Under the pieces are notes generated by a model. It was given only the letters and a program-made list of their open reading frames with translations, did not search any database and had not been told where the DNA came from. From Clostridium estertheticum subsp. estertheticum (GTDB lineage: Bacteria; Bacillota; Clostridia; Clostridiales; Clostridiaceae), in contig NZ_CP015756.1 in NCBI RefSeq assembly GCF_001877035.1, positions 859,001 through 923,000 on the forward strand: a DNA stretch of 64,000 nt. The letters run 5' to 3'. The position numbers and the translations under genes are program-made. Of the stretch, positions 42,026 to 50,948 are shown one piece after another (position 1 is the first letter of the stretch; each line of letters begins with the position of its first letter).

Positions 42026-42135
42026 AATTTATTTTAGTAGATGTAGAAGCAAATTGCTTTCTCATAGTATAATATAATAAAATGCCACTTGTTACTTACC
42101 ACTTGCCAGGTGGTGGCACAAAGGGGATGCGGAGA

Positions 42136-44088
42136 GTGAAGAGTATGTCGGGATATATGGAATTTATTTCTAAGGCTTGGGAAGAATTTGTGAAGCAAGG
42201 GAATATGAATAATGAGGTAAGATTAGAAATAGCAGACTCCTGGAAAAGATGCAAGGGGTATGGTGTAGATTTTATGGATGGTCGTGGTAATGATGTTTAT
42301 GCGGTATCTGTAGAATCTAAAATCAAAGAAAATGCGGAACTTGTTTCTGTAGCCCGTCCTATAATGGAGGATATACATAACATTATAGCAGGCTCTGGAT
42401 TTGCTTTGTTCTTATCAGATAGGGATGGGTATATACTTGATATTATTGGAGAAAGCAATATTATACAAAAGGCAAATGAGTTGAATTTTGTAAAAGGAGC
42501 TCTGTGGACAGAAAGGGCAGTGGGCACTAATGCTATAGGAACAGCGATCCACTTAGATAAACCTATACAGACAATAGGGGCTGAACATTATGGTGTAAAC
42601 CAACATTCTTGGACATGCTCTTCAGCGCCTATTCATGATGAAGAGGGAAATATAATAGGGTGTATAAATATGGCAGGTATTTGTCGTGATGCACATTTAC
42701 ATACATTGGGAATTGTTACGGCAGCTGCGGAGTCCATAAAAAAGCAGCTAGCACTTATTATTTCTTATGATTTATTAAACATAACTTTTGATTCAATAGT
42801 GGAGGGTATGATTGTTATTGATGAAAATTTTAATATCAAAAGGATAAATGACAGGGCTGAAAATATTTTAGGAATAACACAAAATGAGATATTTAAAATG
42901 AACATAAAAGAAACACTAAAAGATCTAAATTTTGATCATATGATATCGAGTTCTAGGCAAGCTTATAATAATATAGAATGCGATTTTCATATAAGAAATA
43001 AGAGAATAAAATGTATAATAAATGCGGTTGCTATGAAAGTTAATCATAAATTTATGGGCAGCGTTATAACTTTTAGAGAAACTGAGTATGTACATAAGTT
43101 GGTTAATAAAGTGGTGGGATATAAAGCAACCTATAAATTTGATGATATTATAAGTGATAATGAAAAAATGAAAAGTTTAATAGAATTTGCAAAGAAAGCT
43201 GCAAAAAGTGATTGTAATATACTAATTGAAGGTCCAAGTGGTACAGGTAAAGAGCTAGTGGCCCAATCAATTCATAATTATAGTAAAAGGCAACAGGGAC
43301 CTTTTGTGGCTATAAATTGCGCATCTATACCAAGAGAATTGGTAGAAAGTGAACTTTTCGGGTATGATAGGGGCGCATTTACAGGAGCGATTAAAGAGGG
43401 ACACCCTGGAAAATTTGAACTTGCAGATGGAGGAACTATTTTTTTAGATGAAGTAGGAGAACTTCCTTTAGATATTCAATCTAAACTATTAAGGGTACTT
43501 GATAACAATAAGATTGTTAGAGTCGGTGGAACATATGAGAAGGAGTTAAATGTTAGAATTATATGTGCAACTAATAAGAGGCTAAAGGAAGAGGTAAAAA
43601 AGAAAACTTTTAGAGCGGATCTTTATTATAGGTTAAATGTAATGAACATAAAAACTATTCCACTTGTAGAAAGAAAAGAGGACATAGGAGTACTTGCAAA
43701 ATATTTCATAGACATGCTAAATATGAAAAATAATGATAAAATCAAAGTCATGAATAAAAATTACATCACAAATCTTATGGAATATGAATGGCCAGGTAAT
43801 GTGAGAGAGCTTAGGAATGTTATAGAAAGAGATTATTATTCAAGCGAAGATAATATAATTGGAATAGAGTCTTCAGATATAGTAGAAATAAATAAATGTA
43901 TAGGAAAAACTAAAGATAAAGAAATTAGAGATATAGACATTATACCTATAGATATTTTAGAGAAAGAGAGTATAATAAGGTCTCTTAAATTTTGTCAGGG
44001 GAACCTAGTAAAAGCAGCTAAAATGTTGAAAATAAGTAGATCTACTATGTACAGAAAAATTAAAAAATATAATATTAACAATGTTTAA
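42136..44088 (+). CDS. sigma-54-dependent transcriptional activator (AcoR-like)
   Basis: About 650 aa. A GAF-type sensor region (SGFALFLSDRDGYILDIIGE, HLDKPIQTIGAEHYGVNQHS) and a PAS domain (EGMIVIDENFNIKRINDRAE) precede the AAA+ core with Walker A EGPSGTGKELVAQ, the sigma-54-contacting GAFTGA, Walker B GGTIFLDEVGEL and EWPGNVRELRNVIERDYYSS. A Fis-type HTH ends the protein (CQGNLVKAAKMLKISRSTMY). The upstream ATG 42082 lies almost on a TATAAT-like box, so GTG 42136 (AAAGGGG upstream) or ATG 42145 is the likelier start. It stands beside the butanediol dehydrogenase gene and its -24/-12 promoter. Confidence 0.9.
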   Translation: MKSMSGYMEFISKAWEEFVKQGNMNNEVRLEIADSWKRCKGYGVDFMDGRGNDVYAVSVESKIKENAELVSVARPIMEDIHNIIAGSGFALFLSDRDGYILDIIGESNIIQKANELNFVKGALWTERAVGTNAIGTAIHLDKPIQTIGAEHYGVNQHSWTCSSAPIHDEEGNIIGCINMAGICRDAHLHTLGIVTAAAESIKKQLALIISYDLLNITFDSIVEGMIVIDENFNIKRINDRAENILGITQNEIFKMNIKETLKDLNFDHMISSSRQAYNNIECDFHIRNKRIKCIINAVAMKVNHKFMGSVITFRETEYVHKLVNKVVGYKATYKFDDIISDNEKMKSLIEFAKKAAKSDCNILIEGPSGTGKELVAQSIHNYSKRQQGPFVAINCASIPRELVESELFGYDRGAFTGAIKEGHPGKFELADGGTIFLDEVGELPLDIQSKLLRVLDNNKIVRVGGTYEKELNVRIICATNKRLKEEVKKKTFRADLYYRLNVMNIKTIPLVERKEDIGVLAKYFIDMLNMKNNDKIKVMNKNYITNLMEYEWPGNVRELRNVIERDYYSSEDNIIGIESSDIVEINKCIGKTKDKEIRDIDIIPIDILEKESIIRSLKFCQGNLVKAAKMLKISRSTMYRKIKKYNINNV

Positions 44089-44165
44089 ATAAATATTCTA
44101 TATTTAACTTTCAAATTAAAATAAGTAACTATAAAGTGTATCAAAAAGAGAGTTAAAACATGTAA

Positions 44166-44207
44166 AATGTCAAAAAGACACACTAATTAGTGTGTCTTTT
44201 TGACATT
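44166..44207. terminator. perfect 42-bp palindrome, probable bidirectional terminator
   Basis: Arms of 21 nt (44166-44186, 44187-44207) with no spacer. The core GACACACTAA / TTAGTGTGTC is flanked by A5 and T5, which fits a terminator for the activator gene. An upstream activator-binding role for the next promoter is also possible. Confidence 0.75.
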
Positions 44208-44331
44208 GATGATATTTTCAATGATTTTTATTAGGCTTTTTATTTTGTGAAATGAGGAAAAATAATTGATTTTTTAAGTGGTAGCTATTATAGAGCATTT
44301 TTTTTTATAATATTACGATCAAATTATTATC

Positions 44332-44348
44332 TTGGAATGATAATTGCT
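44332..44348 (+). promoter_or_regulatory. sigma-54 (-24/-12) promoter of the butanediol dehydrogenase gene
   Basis: TTGGAATGATAATTGCT has GG (-24) and GC (-12) at exactly the required spacing and keeps TTGC. The gene for a GAFTGA-containing activator ends 244 bp upstream. The predicted transcript would start near 44359, about 55 bp before the ATG. Confidence 0.75.
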
Positions 44349-44413
44349 ATATAAGTATGTGAGAAAATTAACAATAAAACATATAATTATATCATTTAGG
44401 AGGGATTTTTATT

Positions 44414-45496
44414 ATGAAAGCAGCATTATGGTATGGAGTAAGAGATGTTAGAGTTGAAGAAATAGAAGAACCAAAGGTTACTAAAGGAAATATTAAAATT
44501 AAAGTAAAGTGGTGTGGAATATGTGGATCAGATTTACACGAGTACCTAGGAGGACCAATTTTTATACCAGTTGGAGAACCCCATCCTATAAGTGGTAATG
44601 TTGCACCAGTTGTTTTAGGTCATGAATTTTCAGGTGACGTTGTAGAAATTGGAGAAAATGTAACTAATATTAAAGTTGGAGATAGAGTTACAGTGGAACC
44701 TATTGTAGCTTGTGGTAAATGTCCAGCATGTAAAGAAGGAAAATATAATCTTTGCTCATCATTAGGATTTCATGGACTTTGTGGAAGTGGCGGTGGACTT
44801 GCTGAATATACTGTATTCCCAGAAGAATATGTTCATAAAATACCTGACAATATGTCCTATGAACAAGCAGCATTGATAGAGCCAATAGCAGTTGCTCTTC
44901 ATTCTATTAGAATGGCTAATTTTAATACAGGAGATACTGCGATTGTACTTGGTTCAGGCCCAATAGGTCTTGCAACAATAGAATGTCTAAAAGCTGCAGG
45001 AGCAAGACTTATAATAGTATTACAAAGAAAATCAATAAGACAAGAATATGCAAAAAGAGCAGGCGCAAATGTTGTTCTTGATCCAAATGAAGTTGATATA
45101 GCTAAGGAAGTTAAAAAACTTACAGGAGGAGTAGGTGTAGATGCAGCTTTTGAAACTACTGGAGCAAAAATAGGTTTTGATATAGGTATTGATAGTTTAA
45201 AATACGAAGGAACTATGGTTATAACAAGCATTTGGGAGGGTGATGTAAGCTTTAATCCAAATGTTTTGGTATTCACTGAAAAGAAAATAGTAGGAACATT
45301 AGCGTATAGGCATGAATTCCCATCAACAATTGCATTAATGAGTGATGGAAGAATTAAAGCTGAAGGATATATAACTAAAAAGATAGCTCTTGATGATATA
45401 GTAGAAGAAGGGTTCGCAGCTTTAACTGGACCAGAAAAGAAGAAACATGTAAAGATACTTGTAACACCAGATAAGTCGCTTTTATCTGACTGTTAA
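44414..45496 (+). CDS. bdh: zinc-dependent 2,3-butanediol dehydrogenase
   Basis: 360 aa medium-chain dehydrogenase. Catalytic zinc: CGICGSDLHEY with GHEFSGDVVE. Structural zinc: ACGKCPACKEGKYNLCSS. Rossmann motif GSGPIGLATIECLKAAGA. The sequence closely resembles clostridial 2,3-butanediol dehydrogenases, which interconvert acetoin and 2,3-butanediol. GGAGGG precedes ATG 44414. The sigma-54 promoter and AcoR-like activator upstream suggest induction by acetoin or a related metabolite. Confidence 0.88.
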   Translation: MKAALWYGVRDVRVEEIEEPKVTKGNIKIKVKWCGICGSDLHEYLGGPIFIPVGEPHPISGNVAPVVLGHEFSGDVVEIGENVTNIKVGDRVTVEPIVACGKCPACKEGKYNLCSSLGFHGLCGSGGGLAEYTVFPEEYVHKIPDNMSYEQAALIEPIAVALHSIRMANFNTGDTAIVLGSGPIGLATIECLKAAGARLIIVLQRKSIRQEYAKRAGANVVLDPNEVDIAKEVKKLTGGVGVDAAFETTGAKIGFDIGIDSLKYEGTMVITSIWEGDVSFNPNVLVFTEKKIVGTLAYRHEFPSTIALMSDGRIKAEGYITKKIALDDIVEEGFAALTGPEKKKHVKILVTPDKSLLSDC

Positions 45497-45563
45497 TTAA
45501 ACAACAAATGACAATGCATCACTTATGATTTTTAAGAAAAACGTAGATATAAAAAAACAAATA

Positions 45564-45608
45564 AAACATAGGATTAACGACAATATCGTTAATCCTATGT
45601 TTTGTTTT
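45564..45608. terminator. strong terminator after bdh
   Basis: 17-bp perfect arms (45564-45580, 45586-45602; core CATAGGATTAACGA) with a 5-nt loop, then a T-run. Confidence 0.92.
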
Positions 45609-45721
45609 TTGACAAGAAAATGATAGTTTTGTAGGGCAATTATGACAATAAAATGTTATAATAAAATAATTCTATAAATTAATATGAGTGGATTACGAAG
45701 TCAGGGTTAAAGGGGGATAAA

Positions 45722-46816
45722 ATGCAAATATGTTGTACAAAGAAACTACAAGATGAGATGGGAATAGTACTTCAAAATGAAACTAAAGAGGAAGATTTAT
45801 TTTGCTGGAGTGTACATTTGATTACCGTAAATCGAAGAAAGACAATTGTTGTGGTAAACGATAGCAATAGATTTGGATTTGTTCTTTATGGGTTAAAAGC
45901 AAAACAATTAAAAAATTTAGATGAGTTACTCATTATGGGAATTAGAAATTGTTTGAGAGATGAAAAAATTAAGGAAGAAATAGTAGAGAAGTATCTAAAA
46001 AGTGCGGGAGGATTTATTTATGCAAAGACTAGAGGTTCAAAATATGTGGCGAGACTTAATAAAGGTTGTGAACTTGTAAAAGGACTTGGAGATAGTTTAG
46101 AATTAAGTGAACTTTTTCAAACTTCGGCAACTAGAATAATGAATAAGGACATTGTAAAAATGAGCAAGGAATCTGATTATCACTATCCGTATGAACTGCT
46201 AAGCAAGGATCTTAAAATATTTGCTGGTGAAGAAATTGTTAGATGTGAGGCAGTAGATTTAATAGTTAAACTTAAATTATATCCTAAAATAGCGTGGAGA
46301 AGAATTATAACTCCTATAAATACTACATTTAAGGAACTTCATGAAATACTCCAAGTCGCTTTTGATTGGAAAGACTACCATCTGTATGAATTCAATGTTA
46401 TTGATGATGAAGGTAAATATGTCCTAAATGTTATTAGTGAATTTGAAGAAGTTTATGAAGAATCTCAAGGATGTAAAATACTTTTAGATTCACAGGTTGA
46501 TATTTCAGAATATACTAATCAGAAATATCGAATAGTTTATTGTTATGACTACGGCGATAACTGGGAGCATGAAATTACTATACAAGGTGTTAATGCGAAG
46601 TATGATAAAAATTACCCAACTTGTGTAATGGGTGCTGGCAATACTCCACCAGAAGATGTTGGGGGTATTACTGGATATAAGGAATTTTTAAAAATAATGA
46701 AAAATCCTAATCATGATGAATATGAAAATATTAAAAGGTGGGCGCAAGGTCAGAGGTATAAGGATTATGATTCGGACTCTGTAAATAGACGTTTGAAAAA
46801 TGTTTTGCGCAGATAA
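45722..46816 (+). CDS. DUF6933 - plasmid pRiA4b ORF-3-like fusion protein
   Basis: 364 aa. Residues 1-160 resemble DUF6933 (LQDEMGIVLQNETKEEDLFC W; VVVNDSNRFGFVLYGLKAKQ). Residues about 175-364 are a pRiA4b ORF-3 domain: LKLYPKIAWRRIITPINTTF, FDWKDYHLYEFNVID, YCYDYGDNWEHEITIQGV, CVMGAGNTPPEDVGGITGYK. The family is widespread in bacteria and functionally uncharacterised. AGGGGG precedes ATG 45722. Confidence 0.85.
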   Translation: MQICCTKKLQDEMGIVLQNETKEEDLFCWSVHLITVNRRKTIVVVNDSNRFGFVLYGLKAKQLKNLDELLIMGIRNCLRDEKIKEEIVEKYLKSAGGFIYAKTRGSKYVARLNKGCELVKGLGDSLELSELFQTSATRIMNKDIVKMSKESDYHYPYELLSKDLKIFAGEEIVRCEAVDLIVKLKLYPKIAWRRIITPINTTFKELHEILQVAFDWKDYHLYEFNVIDDEGKYVLNVISEFEEVYEESQGCKILLDSQVDISEYTNQKYRIVYCYDYGDNWEHEITIQGVNAKYDKNYPTCVMGAGNTPPEDVGGITGYKEFLKIMKNPNHDEYENIKRWAQGQRYKDYDSDSVNRRLKNVLRR

Positions 46817-46855
46817 ATTAGAAGAAGTGATTTGTGTCCTGGTGGAAGTGGTAAT

Positions 46856-46882
46856 AGGGAGGTAATTTCTTATTACCTCCCT
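46856..46882. terminator. bidirectional terminator between convergent genes
   Basis: AGGGAGGTAAT / ATTACCTCCCT arms around a 5-nt loop. It lacks a long T-run but is placed between two gene ends. Confidence 0.7.
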
Positions 46883-46909
46883 AAGGGATCATTTTTGCTC
46901 ATATTTATT

Positions 46910-47785
46910 TTACTCTCCGGATAATCGATCAAATCCTATTCCTTTGCCCCATACTGAGATTACAGGCAAAACATCTACAAAGGCATCTGGATCAGTTTCT
47001 GCTATATACCTTTTAATTAACATAGATTCTCTTGGAGAACAGAGTGTTAGAAGTTTTAAGCGTGGTAAATTTTTATAACCACCTTTTACTTCATAACTGG
47101 TAACTCCTCTTTTAATAGTGTGGATTATATATTGAGTTATAGCTTGATGATGATCGCTTATTATCTCAAGTTTCACCTTCTTTGAACCAAATCCAAACAT
47201 TACAGCGTCAATCATATTTACCATTATAATTTGTGAAATAATAGCATAAAGTGCGATATTTGAATTATATACTATAACTGATGATGCAATTAGTGTTCCA
47301 TCAATACAAAGTAGAATCTCACTTATGCTTACAAAGGTAAAAATCTTATGATGAAGAATTTTCGCAATAGTATCAGTTCCTCCCATTGAAAACCCTCTTT
47401 TTAGCACAAGACCAGAGCCAATTCCACAAATAAGTCCAAAATAAACTGAAGCTAGCATCATATCATTTTTTATAAAGCTATAATTAAATCTTTCAAAAAT
47501 TATTAGTATAATAGGAAATATTATGGAGAGAGTGATTATTTTTATACCTTCTCTTTTCCCCATAGATATCCAAGCAAAAGTTAAAACTGAAATAGATAAC
47601 ATATAATTGATATAGGTATATTTAATATGAATTAATTTTTCTAGTATTATAGATATCCCAGTTATGCCACCAGTTATTAATCCATTTGGTCTTAGTATAG
47701 AAGTAATTGAAAATGCAATCAATAAACAACCCATGCTTACAAATAAGAAATCCAATACATTTTTATTAAAGTCAATTTTCTTCAC
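46910..47785 (-). CDS. YitT family membrane protein
   Basis: 291 aa. About five or six helices in the DUF161-type body (LRPNGLITGGITGISIILEK; GGTDTIAKILHHKI) and a C-terminal DUF2179 domain (TIKRGVTSYEVKGGYKN, LKLLTLCSPRESMLIKRYIA, DPDAFVDVLPVISVWGKGIG). Full length for YitT proteins, whose function is not established. ATG 47785. Confidence 0.92.
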   Translation of the reverse strand: MKKIDFNKNVLDFLFVSMGCLLIAFSITSILRPNGLITGGITGISIILEKLIHIKYTYINYMLSISVLTFAWISMGKREGIKIITLSIIFPIILIIFERFNYSFIKNDMMLASVYFGLICGIGSGLVLKRGFSMGGTDTIAKILHHKIFTFVSISEILLCIDGTLIASSVIVYNSNIALYAIISQIIMVNMIDAVMFGFGSKKVKLEIISDHHQAITQYIIHTIKRGVTSYEVKGGYKNLPRLKLLTLCSPRESMLIKRYIAETDPDAFVDVLPVISVWGKGIGFDRLSGE

Positions 47786-48077
47786 AATATCACCATCCTT
47801 GCGATTTATTACATATATAATTATTGTAACAGATATTTGTTAACAACGGTAGGTTGGGATTGGTTGTTAAATAATATTTTGTTGATTATACAACTTATAG
47901 GTACTTTAGATTAATTTCAGGTTATGTTAATTTTAAATAAGTGCATGTAAATAAATTATTAAATAGATAATAATACCATATATTAAAATAAATGTATGGA
48001 TAAATATGTAAAAACATGGTAAAATAAAAGAATGCGGTAAAATGAAATTAACAATTTTATATTTAGGGGGAAATTTA

Positions 48078-48377
48078 ATGATTACATTTAAGAAAATGTG
48101 GGATGATGTATTATTACTGTTATCAAATGATGACTACATAGACATGAACATTTTGGAGAAATTTGATTCGGGATTTGTTGTTAAAGAAAGTGAAAATACA
48201 ATTTTTATTACAAAAGAAGACTTTTCCAGTTTTTGGTGCAAATTGTTGTACTATGAAAAATTATCACTGAAGCAAGTTTTAAGTGATGATAAATTAAAAC
48301 CAAAATATATTTATACTATGATAAAACAATTACCTTATATCTCAGAAAATTCTTCAGTAATTAAGTTAATACAATAA
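48078..48377 (+). CDS. 99-aa hypothetical protein
   Basis: Starts at ATG 48078 (AGGGGG 7 nt upstream; the ATG at 48042 has no RBS). Soluble and mixed alpha/beta: MITFKKMWDDVLLLLSNDDY, SENTIFITKEDFSSFWCKLL, LKPKYIYTMIKQLPYI. No family is recognised. Monocistronic, ended by a hairpin at 48456-48497. Confidence 0.6.
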   Translation: MITFKKMWDDVLLLLSNDDYIDMNILEKFDSGFVVKESENTIFITKEDFSSFWCKLLYYEKLSLKQVLSDDKLKPKYIYTMIKQLPYISENSSVIKLIQ

Positions 48378-48455
48378 TTAGAACGTTGGAATTATTATAA
48401 CAAAAGTTGATATTTTTTCTTTAAAGTAGACAGAGTAAATAATAAAAACTTAGAG

Positions 48456-48497
48456 AAATAGGGTCAGTGGATAAATATATCTGCTTGCCCTATTTTT
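48456..48497 (+). terminator. terminator before atoE
   Basis: AAATAGGG / CCCTATTT arms with an internally paired 24-nt loop (CAG..CTG), then TTTTTG. Confidence 0.72.
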
Positions 48498-48623
48498 GTG
48501 ATTTTAGATTTAGCTATTTAGTTTCAATTATTCATGTTTTTTATTGATTTATGTCTTTTCTAATTTGGGTTTGCATAAGAATTAGTAGATCAAAAAAACT
48601 TATAGGAAAGGACGTGTAATAGA

Positions 48624-50042
48624 GTGAGTAATAAGAAAAAGAGCGAAACAGGACAGGTTAAAGAAGGATTCATGGCTCGCGCCGGATTTGTTCTCGCAGA
48701 TTGGAGTGAAAAGTGGTTCCCAGATGCCTATATATTTGCGATTATTGCGGTGGTTATTGTAGGATTGGCAGCACTATTTATGGGACGTACTCCTATACAA
48801 ATTGGTGTTGATTTTGGTTCTCACTTTTGGGATTTAGTACCATTCGCGATGCAAATGGCATTTGTTGTAATTAGTGGTTATGTCGTAGCTACGTCTAAAC
48901 CAGTCAACAGGCTTATTGTAAAACTATCAGCTATTCCAAAAACTCCAAAGACTGCGGTTGCCTTCGTTGCTTTCTTTGCAATGGTTGCATCTTTGTTAAG
49001 TTGGGGATTTAGCTTAATTTTTAGTGGAATATTGATTCGAGAAGTGAGCAAACGGGTAAAAGGTGTTGATTACAGAGCGATAGGTGCAGCAGGATACCTT
49101 GGTCTCGGAAGTATTTGGGCTTTAGGACTTTCTTCCGCACCAGCGCTACTTATGACAACGAAGTCATCTATTCCTACTTCATTGTATAAAATTAGCGGTA
49201 CAATACCACTTACAGAAACTATTTTTACTTGGCAAAACTTAGTAATGATTATAGTACTTATTGTTATGTCGGTTACAATTTGTTATTACTCTACTCCTAA
49301 CGCAGATAAGGCTAAAACGGCAGAAATGGCTGGTATTAATTACGGAGAAGGGGAAGACACCAAGGAAAGAACCAAAGCTGAGAAGCCTGGTGAGTGGTTA
49401 GAGTATAGTCCTATATTAACTTTTGTAATCGTATCCATAGGAATTGTCTATGTTTTTAATGTAATTAACACTAAAGGGCCTATAGCTGCTCTAGATCTTA
49501 ATACGTATAATTTTATCTTTTTAATGTTAGGTATGTTATTACACTGGACTCCAAGAAGTTTTTTGAATGCAGCAGCTAAGGCTATACCTGCTACTGGTGG
49601 TGTACTGATTCAATTCCCTATTTATGCAGGTATTTTTGGTGTGTTAATGGGTTCTGGGCTTACTGAATTATTAATGAAGTTTTTCCTTTCCATTTCTACT
49701 CAAAATACATTTCCAGCCATTGTTGGAATTTATTCTGCCATTCTAGGGCTCTTCCTTCCATCAGGCGGTGGAAAATTCGTAGTAGAAGCACCATATCTTC
49801 TTGAGGCGGCAAAACATTTACATGTTGGACTTGGATGGGTGGTGCAAGTATATAATGCAGCTGAGGCTTTACCGAATTTCATCAATCCTTTCTGGATGTT
49901 ACCATTGATGGGTATTATGGGCGTGAAAGCAAGGGATCTTGCAGGATTTTCAATTTTGCAGTTAGTATTCCATTTGCCGGTTGTTATTTTTATGGTATGG
50001 ATTTTGGCAAAAACGGTGCCTTATATTCCAGCAATCTTTTAA
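48624..50042 (+). CDS. atoE: short-chain fatty acid transporter AtoE
   Basis: 472 aa, about 12 helices. It has the AtoE features EKWFPDAYIFAIIAVVIVGL, MQMAFVVISGYVVATSKPVN, LLSWGFSLIFSGILIREVSK and the late GIYSAILGLFLPSGGGKFVV. GTG start at 48624 with AAAGGA upstream. It is separated from the lysine operon by a riboswitch and a terminator, so it has its own promoter. Acetate and butyrate are the end products of lysine fermentation, so it may export them or import acetoacetate/butyrate. Confidence 0.9.
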   Translation: MSNKKKSETGQVKEGFMARAGFVLADWSEKWFPDAYIFAIIAVVIVGLAALFMGRTPIQIGVDFGSHFWDLVPFAMQMAFVVISGYVVATSKPVNRLIVKLSAIPKTPKTAVAFVAFFAMVASLLSWGFSLIFSGILIREVSKRVKGVDYRAIGAAGYLGLGSIWALGLSSAPALLMTTKSSIPTSLYKISGTIPLTETIFTWQNLVMIIVLIVMSVTICYYSTPNADKAKTAEMAGINYGEGEDTKERTKAEKPGEWLEYSPILTFVIVSIGIVYVFNVINTKGPIAALDLNTYNFIFLMLGMLLHWTPRSFLNAAAKAIPATGGVLIQFPIYAGIFGVLMGSGLTELLMKFFLSISTQNTFPAIVGIYSAILGLFLPSGGGKFVVEAPYLLEAAKHLHVGLGWVVQVYNAAEALPNFINPFWMLPLMGIMGVKARDLAGFSILQLVFHLPVVIFMVWILAKTVPYIPAIF

Positions 50043-50225
50043 TTAGTTTATAGGGTTTATATTGGGTGTAGTAATTAAAGTTATATTATCTTGAACTTTA
50101 TTATTTAAAACTGTAATATATCTTAGAAAATTGAATAAAGTGGTATCATAAGAAATTTTAGGAGGTTGGAGTGTAAATAATATAATTAAGTTAGATACAA
50201 AATTAAAATAAAATTTAATAATTTA
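50043..50225. other. upstream region of the lysine operon
   Basis: AT-rich and non-coding. It should hold the promoter of the riboswitch transcript; I could not single out a -35/-10 pair with confidence. Confidence 0.4.
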
Positions 50226-50403
50226 ACATAAATAGAGGTGCAAATAAAGGGGTAGTTTTTGAATGCTAAGGATAGGAACATCCAATGTCAAAAATGAAGG
50301 AGTTGTTTGCCGAAAGGATATTTTGGTTCTTAAAGATATTCTTGGTGATAGAAAATAGTATTTCTATCACTGTCATGAAGTTCTTATGGAGAGCTATTTA
50401 TGT
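50226..50403 (+). ncRNA. lysine riboswitch (L box) upstream of the lysine-fermentation operon
   Basis: Closing stem P1 is a perfect 10-bp pair, ACATAAATAG (50226-50235) with CTATTTATGT (50394-50403). The conserved core follows in order: AGAGGTGC at 50234-50241, a P2 arm with TTTTTG / CAAAAA and the GGAT..ATCC cap, GCCGAA near 50309, a P3 arm, a perfect P4 (GTGATAGAAA / TTTCTATCAC), CTGTCAT, then GGAGAGCTAT. All the invariant lysine-aptamer blocks are present. It is followed by two weak hairpins and a terminator and then by kal. Because the operon degrades lysine, an ON-type response is the biological expectation, but the sequence alone does not settle it. Confidence 0.92.
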
Positions 50404-50454
50404 AATGGAAAGTTAATTTTTCATTGCATTAATAGGTTTTTGTTTCTATTAATT

Positions 50455-50482
50455 AAGGCACTGAAAATTCAGTGCCTTTTTC
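50455..50482 (+). terminator. terminator between riboswitch and kal (expression platform)
   Basis: AAGGCACTG / CAGTGCCTT arms with an AAAATT loop, then TTTTT. Upstream, ATTAATAG (50428-50435) can pair with CTATTAAT (50446-50453), and CATTAATAG can also pair imperfectly with the 3' strand of P1. That gives alternative folds that could link ligand binding to read-through. Confidence 0.88.
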
Positions 50483-50546
50483 TGTGTACACAATAGAATC
50501 AACCTAGGATTGCAAATTAGACACTATGATTAAAAAGGAGGATAAA

Positions 50547-50927
50547 ATGAAATCTTTAATTAGATTAAGAATGAGTGCTCATGATGCACATTATGGTGGA
50601 AATTTAGTGGATGGAGCAAGAATGCTTCAATTATTCGGGGATGTGGCTACAGAACTTCTAATTCTAAATGATGGTGATGAAGGATTATTCAAAGCCTATG
50701 ATGCTGTAGAGTTTTTAGAACCAGTTTATGCGGGAGATTATATAGAAGCGGTTGGAGAAATAGTGAGTGTAGGGAATTCTTCAAGAAAAATGATTTTTGA
50801 GGCAAGGAAGATTATAGTGCCAAGGCCAGATATAAATGATTCAGCTTGTGATGTATTAGATGAACCAATAGTTGTTTGCAAGGCAAGTGGAACTTGTGTG
50901 GTTCTAAAAGATAAACAAAGAAAATAG
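50547..50927 (+). CDS. kal: 3-aminobutyryl-CoA ammonia-lyase
   Basis: 126-aa hotdog-fold protein. [39 protein letters not shown] and the later [20 protein letters not shown] match the Kal enzyme, which eliminates ammonia from L-3-aminobutyryl-CoA to give crotonyl-CoA. The start ATG 50547 has AAGGAGG 6 nt upstream; the ATG at 50526 precedes that box. First gene behind the riboswitch. Confidence 0.92.
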   Translation: MKSLIRLRMSAHDAHYGGNLVDGARMLQLFGDVATELLILNDGDEGLFKAYDAVEFLEPVYAGDYIEAVGEIVSVGNSSRKMIFEARKIIVPRPDINDSACDVLDEPIVVCKASGTCVVLKDKQRK

Positions 50928-50948
50928 AGAACAACAAGGAGGTAACAG

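Noticed and set aside
42108-42126. TGGCAC near the activator start as a sigma-54 promoter
   Set aside because: The GG-to-GC distance is two bases too long and it lies within or just before the activator coding start.
44899-45276. 125-codon frame opposite bdh
   Set aside because: Shadow frame; the sense-strand dehydrogenase has all catalytic motifs.
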